From positions 1,302,001 through 1,366,000 of the forward strand of contig NZ_CBDCEO010000013.1 of NCBI RefSeq assembly GCF_965215815.1: a stretch of 64,000 bases of DNA, written 5' to 3'. The notes under the pieces were generated by a model. The model was not told where the DNA came from and did not search any database. It worked only from the letters and a program-made list of their open reading frames with translations. A program made the translations under genes and the position numbers. This DNA comes from Poriferisodalis sp965215815 (GTDB lineage: Bacteria > Actinomycetota > Acidimicrobiia > Acidimicrobiales > Poriferisodalaceae). Position 1 is the stretch's first letter. Every line of letters begins with the position of its first letter. This document shows positions 43,816 to 51,759 of the stretch, one piece after another.

Positions 43816-44198
43816 CGGGTCCTCTCCATGTGCGAGGGCCACTCGTCTGGTCTGAGCGGGTAGCCGTCTTCCCATGGCCCACCGGTCGAGCCAGCGCGCA
43901 TGGCGGAACGAAGCCAACCGGTGACCATCTCGATGTCGTTGAGATCTCGGGGGCTGTCGATCTCGACGACCGCCCGTGTCACGCCACGATGGAATGCGAC
44001 CGCGTACTTGATATTGAGGCTCCTGACTTCGTCGGGGTCCAGCTCTCACCAACCGCGCATGGACGCAACAATTCGGTCCCTGTCATCGCCCGGCCGATAT
44101 CCGCTGCGGTGGCTCTCAATCGCTCGATAGCTGAGACGGAACAGGATCGCCGGCGGCGCATCGTCGGGCACATCAGGAATCTCGTCGTTCTCACTCAT
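43812..44198 (-). pseudogene. RGWW-motif protein, interrupted by TGA
   Basis: 129 codons from ATG 44198 (after GGGAGAAG): SENDEIPDVPDDAPPAILF, SGYRPGDDRDRIVASMRGW, TGA at 44046-44048, then ELDPDEVRSLNIKYAVAFHR and GVTRAVVEID. The copy at 47.4-47.9 kb has TGG at the stop position, so this is a Trp-to-stop nonsense mutation. Otherwise the frame is intact to its overlap with the ImmA-like gene. Molecular function unknown. Confidence 0.7.
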
Positions 44199-44319
44199 CA
44201 CTTCTCCCAGGACGGGTTGGTTCAGACATCGGCAACAAACGCCATCCAAGTTTGCGCCCGCAGCCGTCCCAACTGCGGACTGGTGAAATCGCCGAGCTTT
44301 CTGATCGGCCGTGAGGTGA

Positions 44320-44411
44320 CGCGAGAAGCCCCGAGGCCGAGACCCCGGGCCTCCTAGTTGTTGGTCTTCACCGACGGGGTGGGCAGGCCACCAATCGGTT
44401 CAGTTCAACTA
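44320..44411 (-). terminator. Conserved 3' module copy 1 (terminator hairpin)
   Basis: Directly downstream of the surface-protein fragment 44412. Minus-strand hairpin GGAGGCCCGGGG / CCTCGGGGCTTCTC, a diverged member of the family, followed by the conserved GTTGTTGGTCTTCACCGAC and GCAGGCCACC...GGTTCAGTTCAACT block on the plus strand. Confidence 0.85.
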
Positions 44412-44920
44412 TTACGACGACGGGTATGTCGGTGTCGTCGGACCCTTGACGCCGCTGCTGGTACGGATGCGGTGCTGAGAATCAGCGTTGAGCTTCTCGT
44501 TCTCATCCTCGGAGTCGGGATCGTCGTTGAAGCCGGTTGCGACATCGACTACTTCAACTGCAGTCTCGTCATCGGCTGTATCCGGATCGTCGACAACCGC
44601 ATCCTTGCCGCCAGCGGTCGTGACAAGGTCACGCGCCATGGGCAGATGCCTCACATTCGGCGTGTCGAGAGCGTCGGTGCCGAGGAACTCATTCCGGGTG
44701 GGTGTTGTCTCACCGGCAGGCGTATTCCTCTTAATCGTCGCATCGAACATATCGGCGAACAGCTGGTCGTCATGGATCACGTTGACAAAGCCGTTGAAGC
44801 GAACATCGATCGCAACCCCCGTCACGCCGCCAGTGAACGTGCTGGTGATCTGATGATCCAAGTCTCCGACCGGCATTTCGTCGTTGACCGCCTTGCCGAG
44901 GCACGGATTGGCGCCGGCGA
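44412..44920 (-). pseudogene. C-terminal fragment of a CWB2 surface protein (cassette 1)
   Basis: Encodes NDEMPVGDLDHQITS, VRFNGFVNVIHDDQLFADMF, ARDLVTTAGGKDAVVDDPD, VEVVDVATGFNDDPDSEDE, and ends DSQHRIRTSSGVKGPTTPTY. It aligns along its length with the last third of the large protein at 57054-60185 (NFNGYVNMIHQEALFFDVF, ARDVVTTAGGKDQ). No start codon, signal peptide or CWB2 repeats. 44921-45080 shows no gene. Confidence 0.75.
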
Positions 44921-45080
44921 GGCCTCGATCTCGCGGCGGAATTCGAGGCGCAGGGCCGGACCTTCGTCGAGCTTGAAGACGACGGCAACACCGTGCGGCG
45001 CCGGCCGTAGTGTCCGCCGCGCTGGCCAGCCTGGGTACCAGCCGAGCTCGCGAGCCACTCACCCGCACAGCCCTGCGGGG

Positions 45081-45583
45081 TTACTCGTCTGAGGCTGTCA
45101 GCCCGGCCCAGGTCTCAAGGCGGGAGAGGCGGTCGGTGTGATCGAGCAGCGTCGCGTTGACTTCGCGGAACCCTGCCTGCATCTCGGCCCGCAGGTCGCC
45201 GATCTGGCCTTGCATGTCGGTGCGCAGGCCGCCGATCTGGCCTTGCATGTCGGTGCGCAGGCCGCCGATTTCAGACCGTACGCCGCCGATCTGGGCCTGC
45301 ATGTCAGACCGCAGGCCGTCGATGTTGTCGCCGAGGGCATTGAGCTGCCACAGCAGGAGCCCTGTGAGCAGTCCCCCCACCAGGGTGATGATCACGTTGG
45401 GCGACACCGGACGGAGTTGCTTGCCGGCGATTCGCCGAGCGAGTCCAGGCGTGTCTTGATGGGGTGGTTCGGGTGCGGCGGCTGCTGGCGCATCGGCGCG
45501 TGGCGTTGCCTGGTCGGCGGCCAGCGTGCTGGGGGACTCGGGGCAGAGCTCATGTCGGCGGTCGCTTCGACTGTGGCGGACAC
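45081..45583 (-). pseudogene. Frameshifted paralogue of the family B coiled-coil protein
   Basis: GTG at 45583 (after GCGAGG) starts SATVEATADM in one frame, but the membrane helix and coiled coil (SPNVIITLVGGLLTGLLLWQ, then RTDMQGQIGGLRTDMQGQIG, FREVNATLLDHTDRLSRLE) are in another, so a frameshift lies near 45540-45550. Fewer repeats than 34566-35264. The upstream ~120 bp matches that gene's upstream region closely. Confidence 0.7.
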
Positions 45584-45844
45584 TGGACCTCGCTGAGCGT
45601 CGCGGCGCAACAGAGCGCACGTGTGGTTTCAGGACGACCGCCGCATCAGCCGGGCAGCGAGGCAACCCACACCGTAGCCCGCCGCGCCGCCAGGCCTGCA
45701 TCGATTTCATTGCTAGACCAAATCGCGTTCAGGAATGCGAGAAGTCCCGGAGTCCATCGTTTCCGAGGCCAGATCATCTAGGTGGAGGGATTCTGCTCGT
45801 CGGGCCCTTGGTTGGGTCAAGAGGATGGCGAGATCGTTGAAGGC

Positions 45845-45913
45845 CTACACCGGGCCGTTGATCGCCGGCGGTGCATCGTCGGGCACAGAAGGCAAATCGA
45901 CAGCGTCTGTCAT
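45845..45913 (-). pseudogene. Remnant of a third RGWW-motif gene (N-terminus only)
   Basis: ATG 45913 to TAG 45845: MTDAVDLPSVPDDAPPAI then NGPV-stop. The first part matches the N-terminus of 43812-44198 (SENDEIPDVPDDAPPAI), then homology breaks. Confidence 0.55.
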
Positions 45914-45980
45914 CGATGCTCCTGGCTCGGAAGCGTGGACTCGCTGAGAGCAGCCATCCGCGTCGAAAGCGAGCTGCGCA

Positions 45981-46080
45981 GACGCGAGGAGCCCCGAGGC
46001 CGAAACCCCGGGGCTCCTAGTTGTTGGTCCTTATCGACCGAGTGGACAAGCCACCAACGAACCTGCGGGGCGGAACTGCA
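45981..46080 (-). terminator. Conserved 3' module copy 2 behind AlkB-like pseudogene
   Basis: Hairpin AGGAGCCCCGGGG / CCTCGGGGCTCCT followed by a diverged tail. It joins the AlkB-like gene through GACGCGTCAGGCC, the same joint sequence seen at copy 5. Confidence 0.85.
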
Positions 46081-46106
46081 TTTTCCGACGCGTCAGGCCG
46101 CGCACG

Positions 46107-46655
46107 TCAGTTCTGTGCTTGCTCCAGATCTGCGATGGTGCGAAACGTGATCGAGACGCGTCGCTGACGCTTGATTTTCTGTCCGTTCCATTCGTCTGTA
46201 CGCCGCTTGGCGATGCTGTGGTGCCAGGCCGAGCGTGCGTCACCGTGCATGAGGACGAGGCTGCGCGGTTCCAGCCGTTGCACGTACTTGTCGCCGGTCG
46301 CGCCACAGCAGAAGTCCATGTTGACCGCTGAGCCCAGGCTCACGGTCGCGACGACCGGTCCGAAGCAGTCCCTGTCGATGTGCGGCGCAATCCCTTGCCC
46401 GGGCTCGTACTCGTTGACGATCGCCTGCTCGAAGGGGCGTTGTGCATCGAGCAGGTGCACCGCTACTTCGGTTGCAGCTGCATGGATCTTGTAGGTGAGC
46501 TGCGTCAACCACTCCGGCAATGGCCCGATGCGGGCCGACTCGTCGAGCTTGCGGTTCAAATAGTCGTACTTGTATCCGAAGTGCAGCACGCGCCGAGAGA
46601 GATCCGGCAGCCACTCAGAACCGTCGATCTGCGCAAGCAGTTCGGCTTCCTCGAG
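46107..46655 (-). pseudogene. AlkB-like 2OG-Fe(II) dioxygenase, N-terminally truncated
   Basis: 183 codons of the dioxygenase frame. EEAELLAQIDGSEWLPDLS, HFGYKYDYLNRKLDES, APHIDRDCFGPVVATVS (Fe ligands HxD), CCGATGDKYVQRLEPRS, WHHSIAKRR (third His) and RRVSITFRT are intact. The first ~25 residues present in the copy at 53283 are missing and no start codon is in frame; the upstream ORF runs into this gene in another frame. Confidence 0.75.
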
Positions 46656-46924
46656 ACACCTGCTTGGTCGAGTTTCTGCCCGAGTTCAGGCAGTCGGCCG
46701 CCGCTGAGACTCACGGTGGTGTAGATCAGCTCGACGGCACGAAAGACCTCTGCATGACCCCTCTGGTACCTGAAGGCGTCATGTAGCGCGTGACCATCGG
46801 GCTCGTCTGGATTCAACTGCCCACGGCGGTCCGGAGAGCTGGCAGCGTCTCGCTGCACCTGTGAGATCTCTCGCCATTGTTGTTGTATGACCTCCTCATA
46901 GAGGTGGTCGTAATCGACTGACAT
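46556..46924 (-). CDS. SVDYDHLYEEV-family small protein with foreign C-terminus
   Basis: 122 codons from ATG 46924 (GAGGGG upstream). The first ~32 residues (SVDYDHLYEEVIQQQWREIS, RDAASSPDRR) match the 55-residue gene at 53912-54079. The next ~55 residues are unique, and the last 30 are AlkB-like sequence read out of frame. Probably a rearranged version of the AlkB-partner gene. Confidence 0.5.
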   Translation of the reverse strand: MSVDYDHLYEEVIQQQWREISQVQRDAASSPDRRGQLNPDEPDGHALHDAFRYQRGHAEVFRAVELIYTTVSLSGGRLPELGQKLDQAGVSRKPNCLRRSTVLSGCRISLGACCTSDTSTTI

Positions 46925-47033
46925 TTGGATTCCCCTCACAAGGTCAGTTGGTGCCCAGTGCCATCCCACAGGACTGAGGCGCACGCGGGCCTGGGCTCTG
47001 GATGCGTGGTGTTCAGATGACGGTGGATCGTTG

Positions 47034-47139
47034 GACGCAAGGAGCCCCGGGGCGCAAACCCCGGGGCTCCTCGTTGTTGGTCTTCACCGACCCGGTGAGT
47101 AAGCCACCGATCGGTTCAGTTCAACGGTGCAGCTAACTC
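47034..47139 (-). terminator. Conserved 3' module copy 3
   Basis: Perfect 13-bp stem 47040-47052 / 47059-47071 (AGGAGCCCCGGGG with its complement) and loop CGCAAA, then the conserved block to the stop of the cassette ending at 47140. Confidence 0.92.
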
Positions 47140-47437
47140 CTACTCGGGCGCCTTGACGCTGCTGCTGCGACCGATGCGAACCTGAGAATCATCGTTCATC
47201 ATCTCGTTCTGGGCCGCAGTCGTAGTGTCGTTGGTGGCGTAGCCGGTGGCCACGTCAACGGTCTCGTCCACGTCAGTTGTGGTCGTGTCGTCAGCGTCCT
47301 GCCCAGCAGTGGTCACAACCAGGTCACGCACCTGCGGCAGCATGGCTGCGTTCATGGTGCTGGCGCTGTAGGTGACCTTGGTGCCCGGATAGGTCGCTGT
47401 GACGGCTGGCGCGTCGGTGGCTGTCTATGGGCGATGT
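47140..47437 (-). pseudogene. C-terminal fragment of a CWB2 surface protein (cassette 2)
   Basis: Encodes TYPGTKVTYSASTMNAAM, QVRDLVVTTAGQDADD, DETVDVATGYATNDTTTA, and ends DSQVRIGRSSSVKAPE. Same C-terminal region as cassette 1 and the 57054 protein, no start or signal. Near 47438 it is fused in a different frame to the RGWW gene. Confidence 0.75.
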
Positions 47438-47924
47438 CGGCCAGTAGGCCGACGATGGTGTCTCGCGGCGAAACAGGAACCCGCTTGCCGTCTGTGCCGA
47501 TCCAGGCCTCCTCGACATACTTCGCCACGTTCGCCGCTCTTGACGACTTCGCCGCACGCGGCGTAAAGCACCAACGCACATCGTCTCGGCCCCGCCAACG
47601 GTCGTCGTGGTAGGGGTAGCCGTCCTCGTCAGCGTCGAACCCGTTGTGATCGCTGCTTGGCACGTCTTGCCACTTCCAACCGTCGATCTCGACCACCGAA
47701 CGCGTCACACCACGATGGAACGCGACCGCGTACTTGACGTTGAGATTCTTGACCTCATCGGGGTCCAGCTCCCACCAGCCGCGCACAGACCCGACGATGC
47801 GCTCCCTGTCATCACCCGGCCGGTATCCGCTGCGATGGTTCTCGTCCGGCTGGTAGCTGAGACAAAAAAGGATCGCCGGCGGCGCAGCGTCGGGCGCTTC
47901 GGGAATCTCGCCGTTCTCGCTCGT
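47352..47924 (-). pseudogene. RGWW-motif protein, copy 2 (start codon lost, 3' end replaced)
   Basis: Homology starts at 47924, where the paralogue's ATG is ACG although GGGAGAAG is kept. The frame runs SENGEIPEAPDAAPPAILFC, SGYRPGDDRERIVGSVRGWW, ELDPDEVKNLNVKYAVAFHR, EIDGWKWQDV, DGYPYHDDRWRGRDDVRW, YVEEAWIGTDGKRVPVSPRD, then enters the surface cassette out of frame from about 47440. The frame is open upstream to ATG 48041, which could serve as a substitute start. Confidence 0.6.
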
Positions 47925-48129
47925 CGCTTCTCCCAGGACGGGCTGATTCAGACAACGGCAACAAACGCCAGCCGAGCCTGCGCCCGCAGCCGCCCCGAAG
48001 CCGAGGCGGGCGTGTGGTCTAACTTCGCCGTGATACGGCATTCTCCATGTGAATTCACACTGGACTCTGTCCGACGTGACTCAGCGGGCAAGAAAACCAC
48101 AGCGCGGTGTAGTTGTTCAGCATGTCAAC

Positions 48130-48309
48130 ATGTCACCGAAGTTCGTGGATCAGCTGATCTCAGCGTTGACAGACAACATGCCGAAGAATGCCGAGGACAT
48201 GGCACCCGCTGACGCAGCAAGCTTGACGGGAGCGGGTCGTTTGATTTCAGCCAAGTTGGGACTCGCTCGCAACATCGACGGTCGACGACGAGGGTTCGAA
48301 CAGCCTTGA
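48130..48309 (+). CDS. Possible small helical protein
   Basis: 59 codons from ATG 48130: SPKFVDQLISALTDNMPKNA, EDMAPADAASLTGAGRLI, ARNIDGRRRGFEQP. It ends 3 bp before the convergent TOPRIM-like gene. Hydrophobic and charged residues alternate as in short helical proteins, but there is no clear ribosome site or known family. Confidence 0.3.
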   Translation: MSPKFVDQLISALTDNMPKNAEDMAPADAASLTGAGRLISAKLGLARNIDGRRRGFEQP

Positions 48310-48312
48310 GAA

Positions 48313-48960
48313 CTAGGAGATGAACGGCCGCGATTGGGGATGCTGTGGGTCGAGCAGTCTTCGCATGACGGCCTGGTGCAGCTGGGGCCCAGGATTCTCC
48401 TGCCATGCGAGCCAGGTATGGACCACAGACTTCGTGACGTCAACGTCCCGCAGGGCCGCTCCCAGTCCGCGCGCCCCGTCAACACTGTGTCTGGCGTACT
48501 CCAAGAGTTCGGCGGCCGTGTCGGGGACGAGGCCGAGTAGGAATTCTTCCAAGGCGCCTTGGTGGCGGTTGTCCGGCATGATCCAGACGCCGAGCCAGGA
48601 ACCGTCAGGCCGTTTTCGAACGAAGCCGTCTGGTGGTATCTGCTCAGGCAGATCGGCCATGTCGGGCAGCTCGGACTCGCATCGTTGCCGGATTGCATGC
48701 CAGCGCCCTGAAGCGTCGCCGTTGGCGTCGACGATCACGCCGAGCCGTTCGAGACCGCTGGCCTTGAATTCAGTCGAGATCGTTCCGGCTTTGAGGATGT
48801 TCTCGACGCCGCCCAAGTCATCGATGCACGGCACCCGACTTCCGACTTCGGCTTCTTTCCATGAGATTCCCTGCGCCTCGACGAGCTTTGGGATCAGCCT
48901 TAGTTCGGTTGCTCCCTCCACGAGCAGCTTCATGGCTGGTGTTCGCGTCTGGCTTGCCAC
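48313..48960 (-). CDS. TOPRIM-like/DUF3226-type protein paired with AAA ATPase
   Basis: 215 residues. KLLVEGATELRLIPKLVEAQ has the TOPRIM-type conserved Glu, and LGVIVDANGDASGRWHAIRQ the acidic second motif; the C-terminal half is helical. DUF3226/DUF4435-like partners of AAA ATPases act as nucleases or effectors in OLD-like and PARIS-like defence. The GTG at 48960 follows the ATPase stop directly; ATG 48933 (MKLLVEG) is an alternative. The pairing is seen; the defence role is inference. Confidence 0.7.
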   Translation of the reverse strand: MASQTRTPAMKLLVEGATELRLIPKLVEAQGISWKEAEVGSRVPCIDDLGGVENILKAGTISTEFKASGLERLGVIVDANGDASGRWHAIRQRCESELPDMADLPEQIPPDGFVRKRPDGSWLGVWIMPDNRHQGALEEFLLGLVPDTAAELLEYARHSVDGARGLGAALRDVDVTKSVVHTWLAWQENPGPQLHQAVMRRLLDPQHPQSRPFIS

Positions 48961-50064
48961 CTAGCGGACCTCGAGACCGCGCTCTGCGGCCACCACAACC
49001 TCGTGCTCGCCGAAGCTGACACCGCTCCTGCCGTTCTCAGGTTCGATCCGGTGAATTGTCAGATCACCGGGCGGAACGGCGTCGGGATCAGCGACCGAGG
49101 CGAGGCTCTCGTAGCAGTCGCGGCTGTGGGTGGTGGCGAACACCTGCACGTCCAGGGACCTTGAGCGCTCGGCGAGCATCGTCCACATCTTCTGCATCAC
49201 GGTGTAGTGCAGGCCCGTGTCGATCTCGTCCACTAGCAGCACCCCACCTCGCGCACGCGCTAATGCCAGCGCCAAGCCGAGCAATCGCCACATCCCGTCG
49301 CCGACACTGCCGATCGGAACGCGACCGTCGACGCCTTGCATCCGCAGGAGTATCCCGCCCCGCGCACTGCTGCCGAGCGGTGCACGTCTCGACGCGAGCA
49401 CCGCAAGCCGCTCCACGCGAGGCTCGATGAGCCGCATGGCTTCCACCGCCCCGTCCTCAGCATCAGTCAGCACCACATCGTCGAAGATGTCGCCGACATC
49501 GCCGGGAACCAGACCGCCTGTGCCCACGAACTGGACCCGTGGGACGTCGTCGTCGGCACCCCAGCCATGCCGGGCCGGCTGCCGAACCGGCAGCATCCCG
49601 TCGGCCGTCAAAGCCGCCTGGAATTCGCCTTTTCGTTCACTGGACGTCCAAACAAGACGCCCTGGCGACTCGTCCGCAGCCTCCCTGGCGTCGTCATGAA
49701 GGGGCAGCCTTATCTGCACTTGTCCCATTTGCACCGATAGTTCTGCCGTGACTGCCCCAAGCTGCGAACCGGAGCCGGACCGTTGCCCCGACACGCGGAT
49801 GCGCTCTGACATGTTTCGGTACGAGAACAACTGGGCGATGTCGTACACGCGGCCTTGATCCTCGTCCGGCAGCCATTCGCCGCGCAATTCGAGCACCGAG
49901 CGCAACACGCGGTAATCAGCCGCCGAGTGCAGCAGCCCGACGCATTCAAGCACCGAGGTCTTGCCCGAATTGTTCGATCCGACCAGCAGGTTCACCCGGC
50001 TCAAGCCTTCGAGCCGCACCTGTTCGAGACTCCGGAAGCCGCTGATCTCAATTGACGAGTACAC
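48961..50064 (-). CDS. AAA15/OLD-like ABC-type ATPase
   Basis: 367 residues. Walker A GSNNSGKT at 29-36 after IEISGFRSLEQVRLEGL, signature-like GSVGDGMWRLLGLALAL, Walker B GGVLLVDEIDTGLH near 285 and H-loop FATTHSRDCYESLA. This is the ATPase type of OLD, Gabija and PARIS systems, here without a fused TOPRIM; the TOPRIM-like protein is the next gene. ATG at 50064. Confidence 0.82.
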   Translation of the reverse strand: MYSSIEISGFRSLEQVRLEGLSRVNLLVGSNNSGKTSVLECVGLLHSAADYRVLRSVLELRGEWLPDEDQGRVYDIAQLFSYRNMSERIRVSGQRSGSGSQLGAVTAELSVQMGQVQIRLPLHDDAREAADESPGRLVWTSSERKGEFQAALTADGMLPVRQPARHGWGADDDVPRVQFVGTGGLVPGDVGDIFDDVVLTDAEDGAVEAMRLIEPRVERLAVLASRRAPLGSSARGGILLRMQGVDGRVPIGSVGDGMWRLLGLALALARARGGVLLVDEIDTGLHYTVMQKMWTMLAERSRSLDVQVFATTHSRDCYESLASVADPDAVPPGDLTIHRIEPENGRSGVSFGEHEVVVAAERGLEVR

Positions 50065-50698
50065 GGCACTGCCCCCGGGCCCGAGGCCTCACTAGTGGCA
50101 TCAATCCTACCGTCCCGCCTCCGCGTGGGTCTCCGCCGACGAGCGCCCACTGGCTGCTGGCCGGCTACGGTGGGAGGCGGCAACTTCCGTCAGCACTTCG
50201 GCATCACTTGGGAAGCCGCCGCAGCACACCGATGAGATTACATCGCTGAGCTGCTCTCGAGGTTCGTCCGATCAGCTAGCCCACGCTCGCTCTACCAACG
50301 AGGCGCCCACACCAATTCCGCCGCCGATGTAACGCTCTCGGCATTGGAGCGGCGCAACCTAGCCCCGGGCCCCGATCGCGGCCCTGACGGTCTCGCAAGC
50401 CCGGTTGCACTGCACTCAGGTACCGGGCCGCGCCTACGTCAGCAGCACACCTAGTCAACGCCACGAGTCGTCCCCCGGTGCCCTCAGGGCCGTTTCGGCT
50501 ATTGGACCATATTGGGGGGGACCCGCCGGCCGGTGAGCGGCCGTCCTGTGGCTCTCAGGCGGCACTGAGGATGCTTGGGTCACCCGCGCCGTATCGGAGT
50601 CTCCCAAGGTCTCGCTTCCTGCGGTAATCGGTCGACGACTAACGGCGAAGACCCATGTGGAAACGGTGGTGTCGATTGGGGTCGATGGGGATGGGCGG
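50065..50698. other. 634-bp non-coding stretch
   Basis: Between the AAA ATPase start and module copy 4. No convincing gene, RNA or repeat was found. It contains the ATPase promoter side, a short G run at 50513-50520 and sequence of ordinary composition. It may be scar sequence from rearrangements. Confidence 0.5.
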
Positions 50699-50804
50699 AG
50701 ACGCGAGGAGCCCCGGGGCGCAAACCCCGGGGCTCCTCGTCGTTGGTCTTCACCGACCCGGTGGGCAGGCCACCGATCGGTTCAGCTCAACTGTCAGCTA
50801 ACTC
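50699..50804 (-). terminator. Conserved 3' module copy 4
   Basis: Perfect 14-bp stem 50705-50718 / 50725-50738 with loop CGCAAA, then the conserved block (TTGGTCTTCACCGACCCGG, GGCAGGCCACCGATCGG) up to the stop of the surface cassette at 50805. Confidence 0.93.
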
Positions 50805-51326
50805 CTACTCGGGAGCCTTGACGCTGCTGCTGCGGCCGATGCGAACCTGCGAGGCAGCGATCATGTTCTCATCGACCTTGATGGTCGTGGGTGCATCAAT
50901 TGCGTAGCCGAGGGCGACCGGCGCAACTGCGTCAGGCGCTGTCAACGTTGCCAAGGCAAGGCCAGCTCGCACCTCGTCGGTCAGGCCATGGTTCGGGTCC
51001 GTCGGACTACCTGCTTGAGCGTCGACGACTCCAGCCTTCCCGGCGCGTTCAGCCGTTGCAGCCAGAATGTCTCCGAGCAGCTCGTTGTTCTCGCTGCCAG
51101 TCAAGCCGGTTGCGCTGATGTGGGCGTTGAACGTGACTTGGATCGCGACCTTGGTCTCGCCGCCAGCCAGCGCGCTGATTGACCATTCGTCGCTGTCGCT
51201 GGTGAGCAACTCGGCCAGCTTCACCGAAGTGGCAGCAGATGTCTTCGCCGACACGTGCTCGCTCGCTTTTTCCGGAATCCATGCGCTTCCTGCCGAGGAC
51301 ACCTGGGAGACAGCCGGCGAGCACAT
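50805..51326 (-). pseudogene. C-terminal fragment of a CWB2 surface protein (cassette 3)
   Basis: Up to 173 codons: SATSVKLAELLTSDSDEWSI, VAIQVTFNAHISATGLTG, ENNELLGDILAATAERAG, ending ENMIAASQVRIGRSSSVKAP-E. Same C-terminal layout as cassettes 1 and 2. The first ~25 codons are not protein-like, no signal peptide or CWB2 is present, and its 5' side abuts the hipB promoter region. Confidence 0.7.
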
Positions 51327-51486
51327 CGCATTCGCGTGGCGAACAGTCGGCGGGGACCTGCGCGATGCCGTCGACGCGTATCAGACCGAATCGGCCGGCT
51401 GCGAACGGTGACAATCCAGGTGCTGCATGCGTACGGTGACAACAGCCGTCTTGCGTGCGAACGGTGGCATCGGGTAGGTTGCGAGC

Positions 51487-51759
51487 ATGGCGGCTGGGGC
51501 GGCGTTCGCGGTGCGCTCTGCGGGTTCGTTGGCGCGTGTGATCGCCGATCGCCGGGCGCTGTCGGGGTTCACGCAGAAGGCGCTCGCGGAAGCGGCTGGG
51601 GTGTCGCGCAAGCTGGTGTGCGATGCCGAGGCGGGCAAGCTGACCATGCAGGTCGACGGCCTTGTCAAGATCTGCCAAGCGCTCGGCTGCGATCTGGTGG
51701 TGCGCGTGGCCGAGCCGGGGCGCTTGGGCTATCGAGACGTGCTCGCGCCGCTGGAATGA
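51487..51759 (+). CDS. hipB: HipB-like XRE antitoxin
   Basis: 90 residues. Helix-turn-helix in SGFTQKALAEAAGVSRKLVC and EAGKLTMQVDGLVKICQALG. Pairs with HipA, which starts at its stop (ATGA overlap). HipB binds operators upstream and neutralises HipA. Start ATG 51487. Confidence 0.85.
   Translation: MAAGAAFAVRSAGSLARVIADRRALSGFTQKALAEAAGVSRKLVCDAEAGKLTMQVDGLVKICQALGCDLVVRVAEPGRLGYRDVLAPLE

Noticed and set aside
5351..44048. In-frame TGA codons at 5351 and 44046 as possible selenocysteine sites, given the tRNA-Sec
   Set aside because: In both places TGG (Trp) is expected, one by comparison with a paralogue; no SECIS-like hairpin was seen and the surrounding genes are decayed. Nonsense mutations are simpler.
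50270..50320. tRNA fragment (GGTAGAGCG-like D-arm on the minus strand)
   Set aside because: No acceptor, anticodon or T arm can be paired around it.
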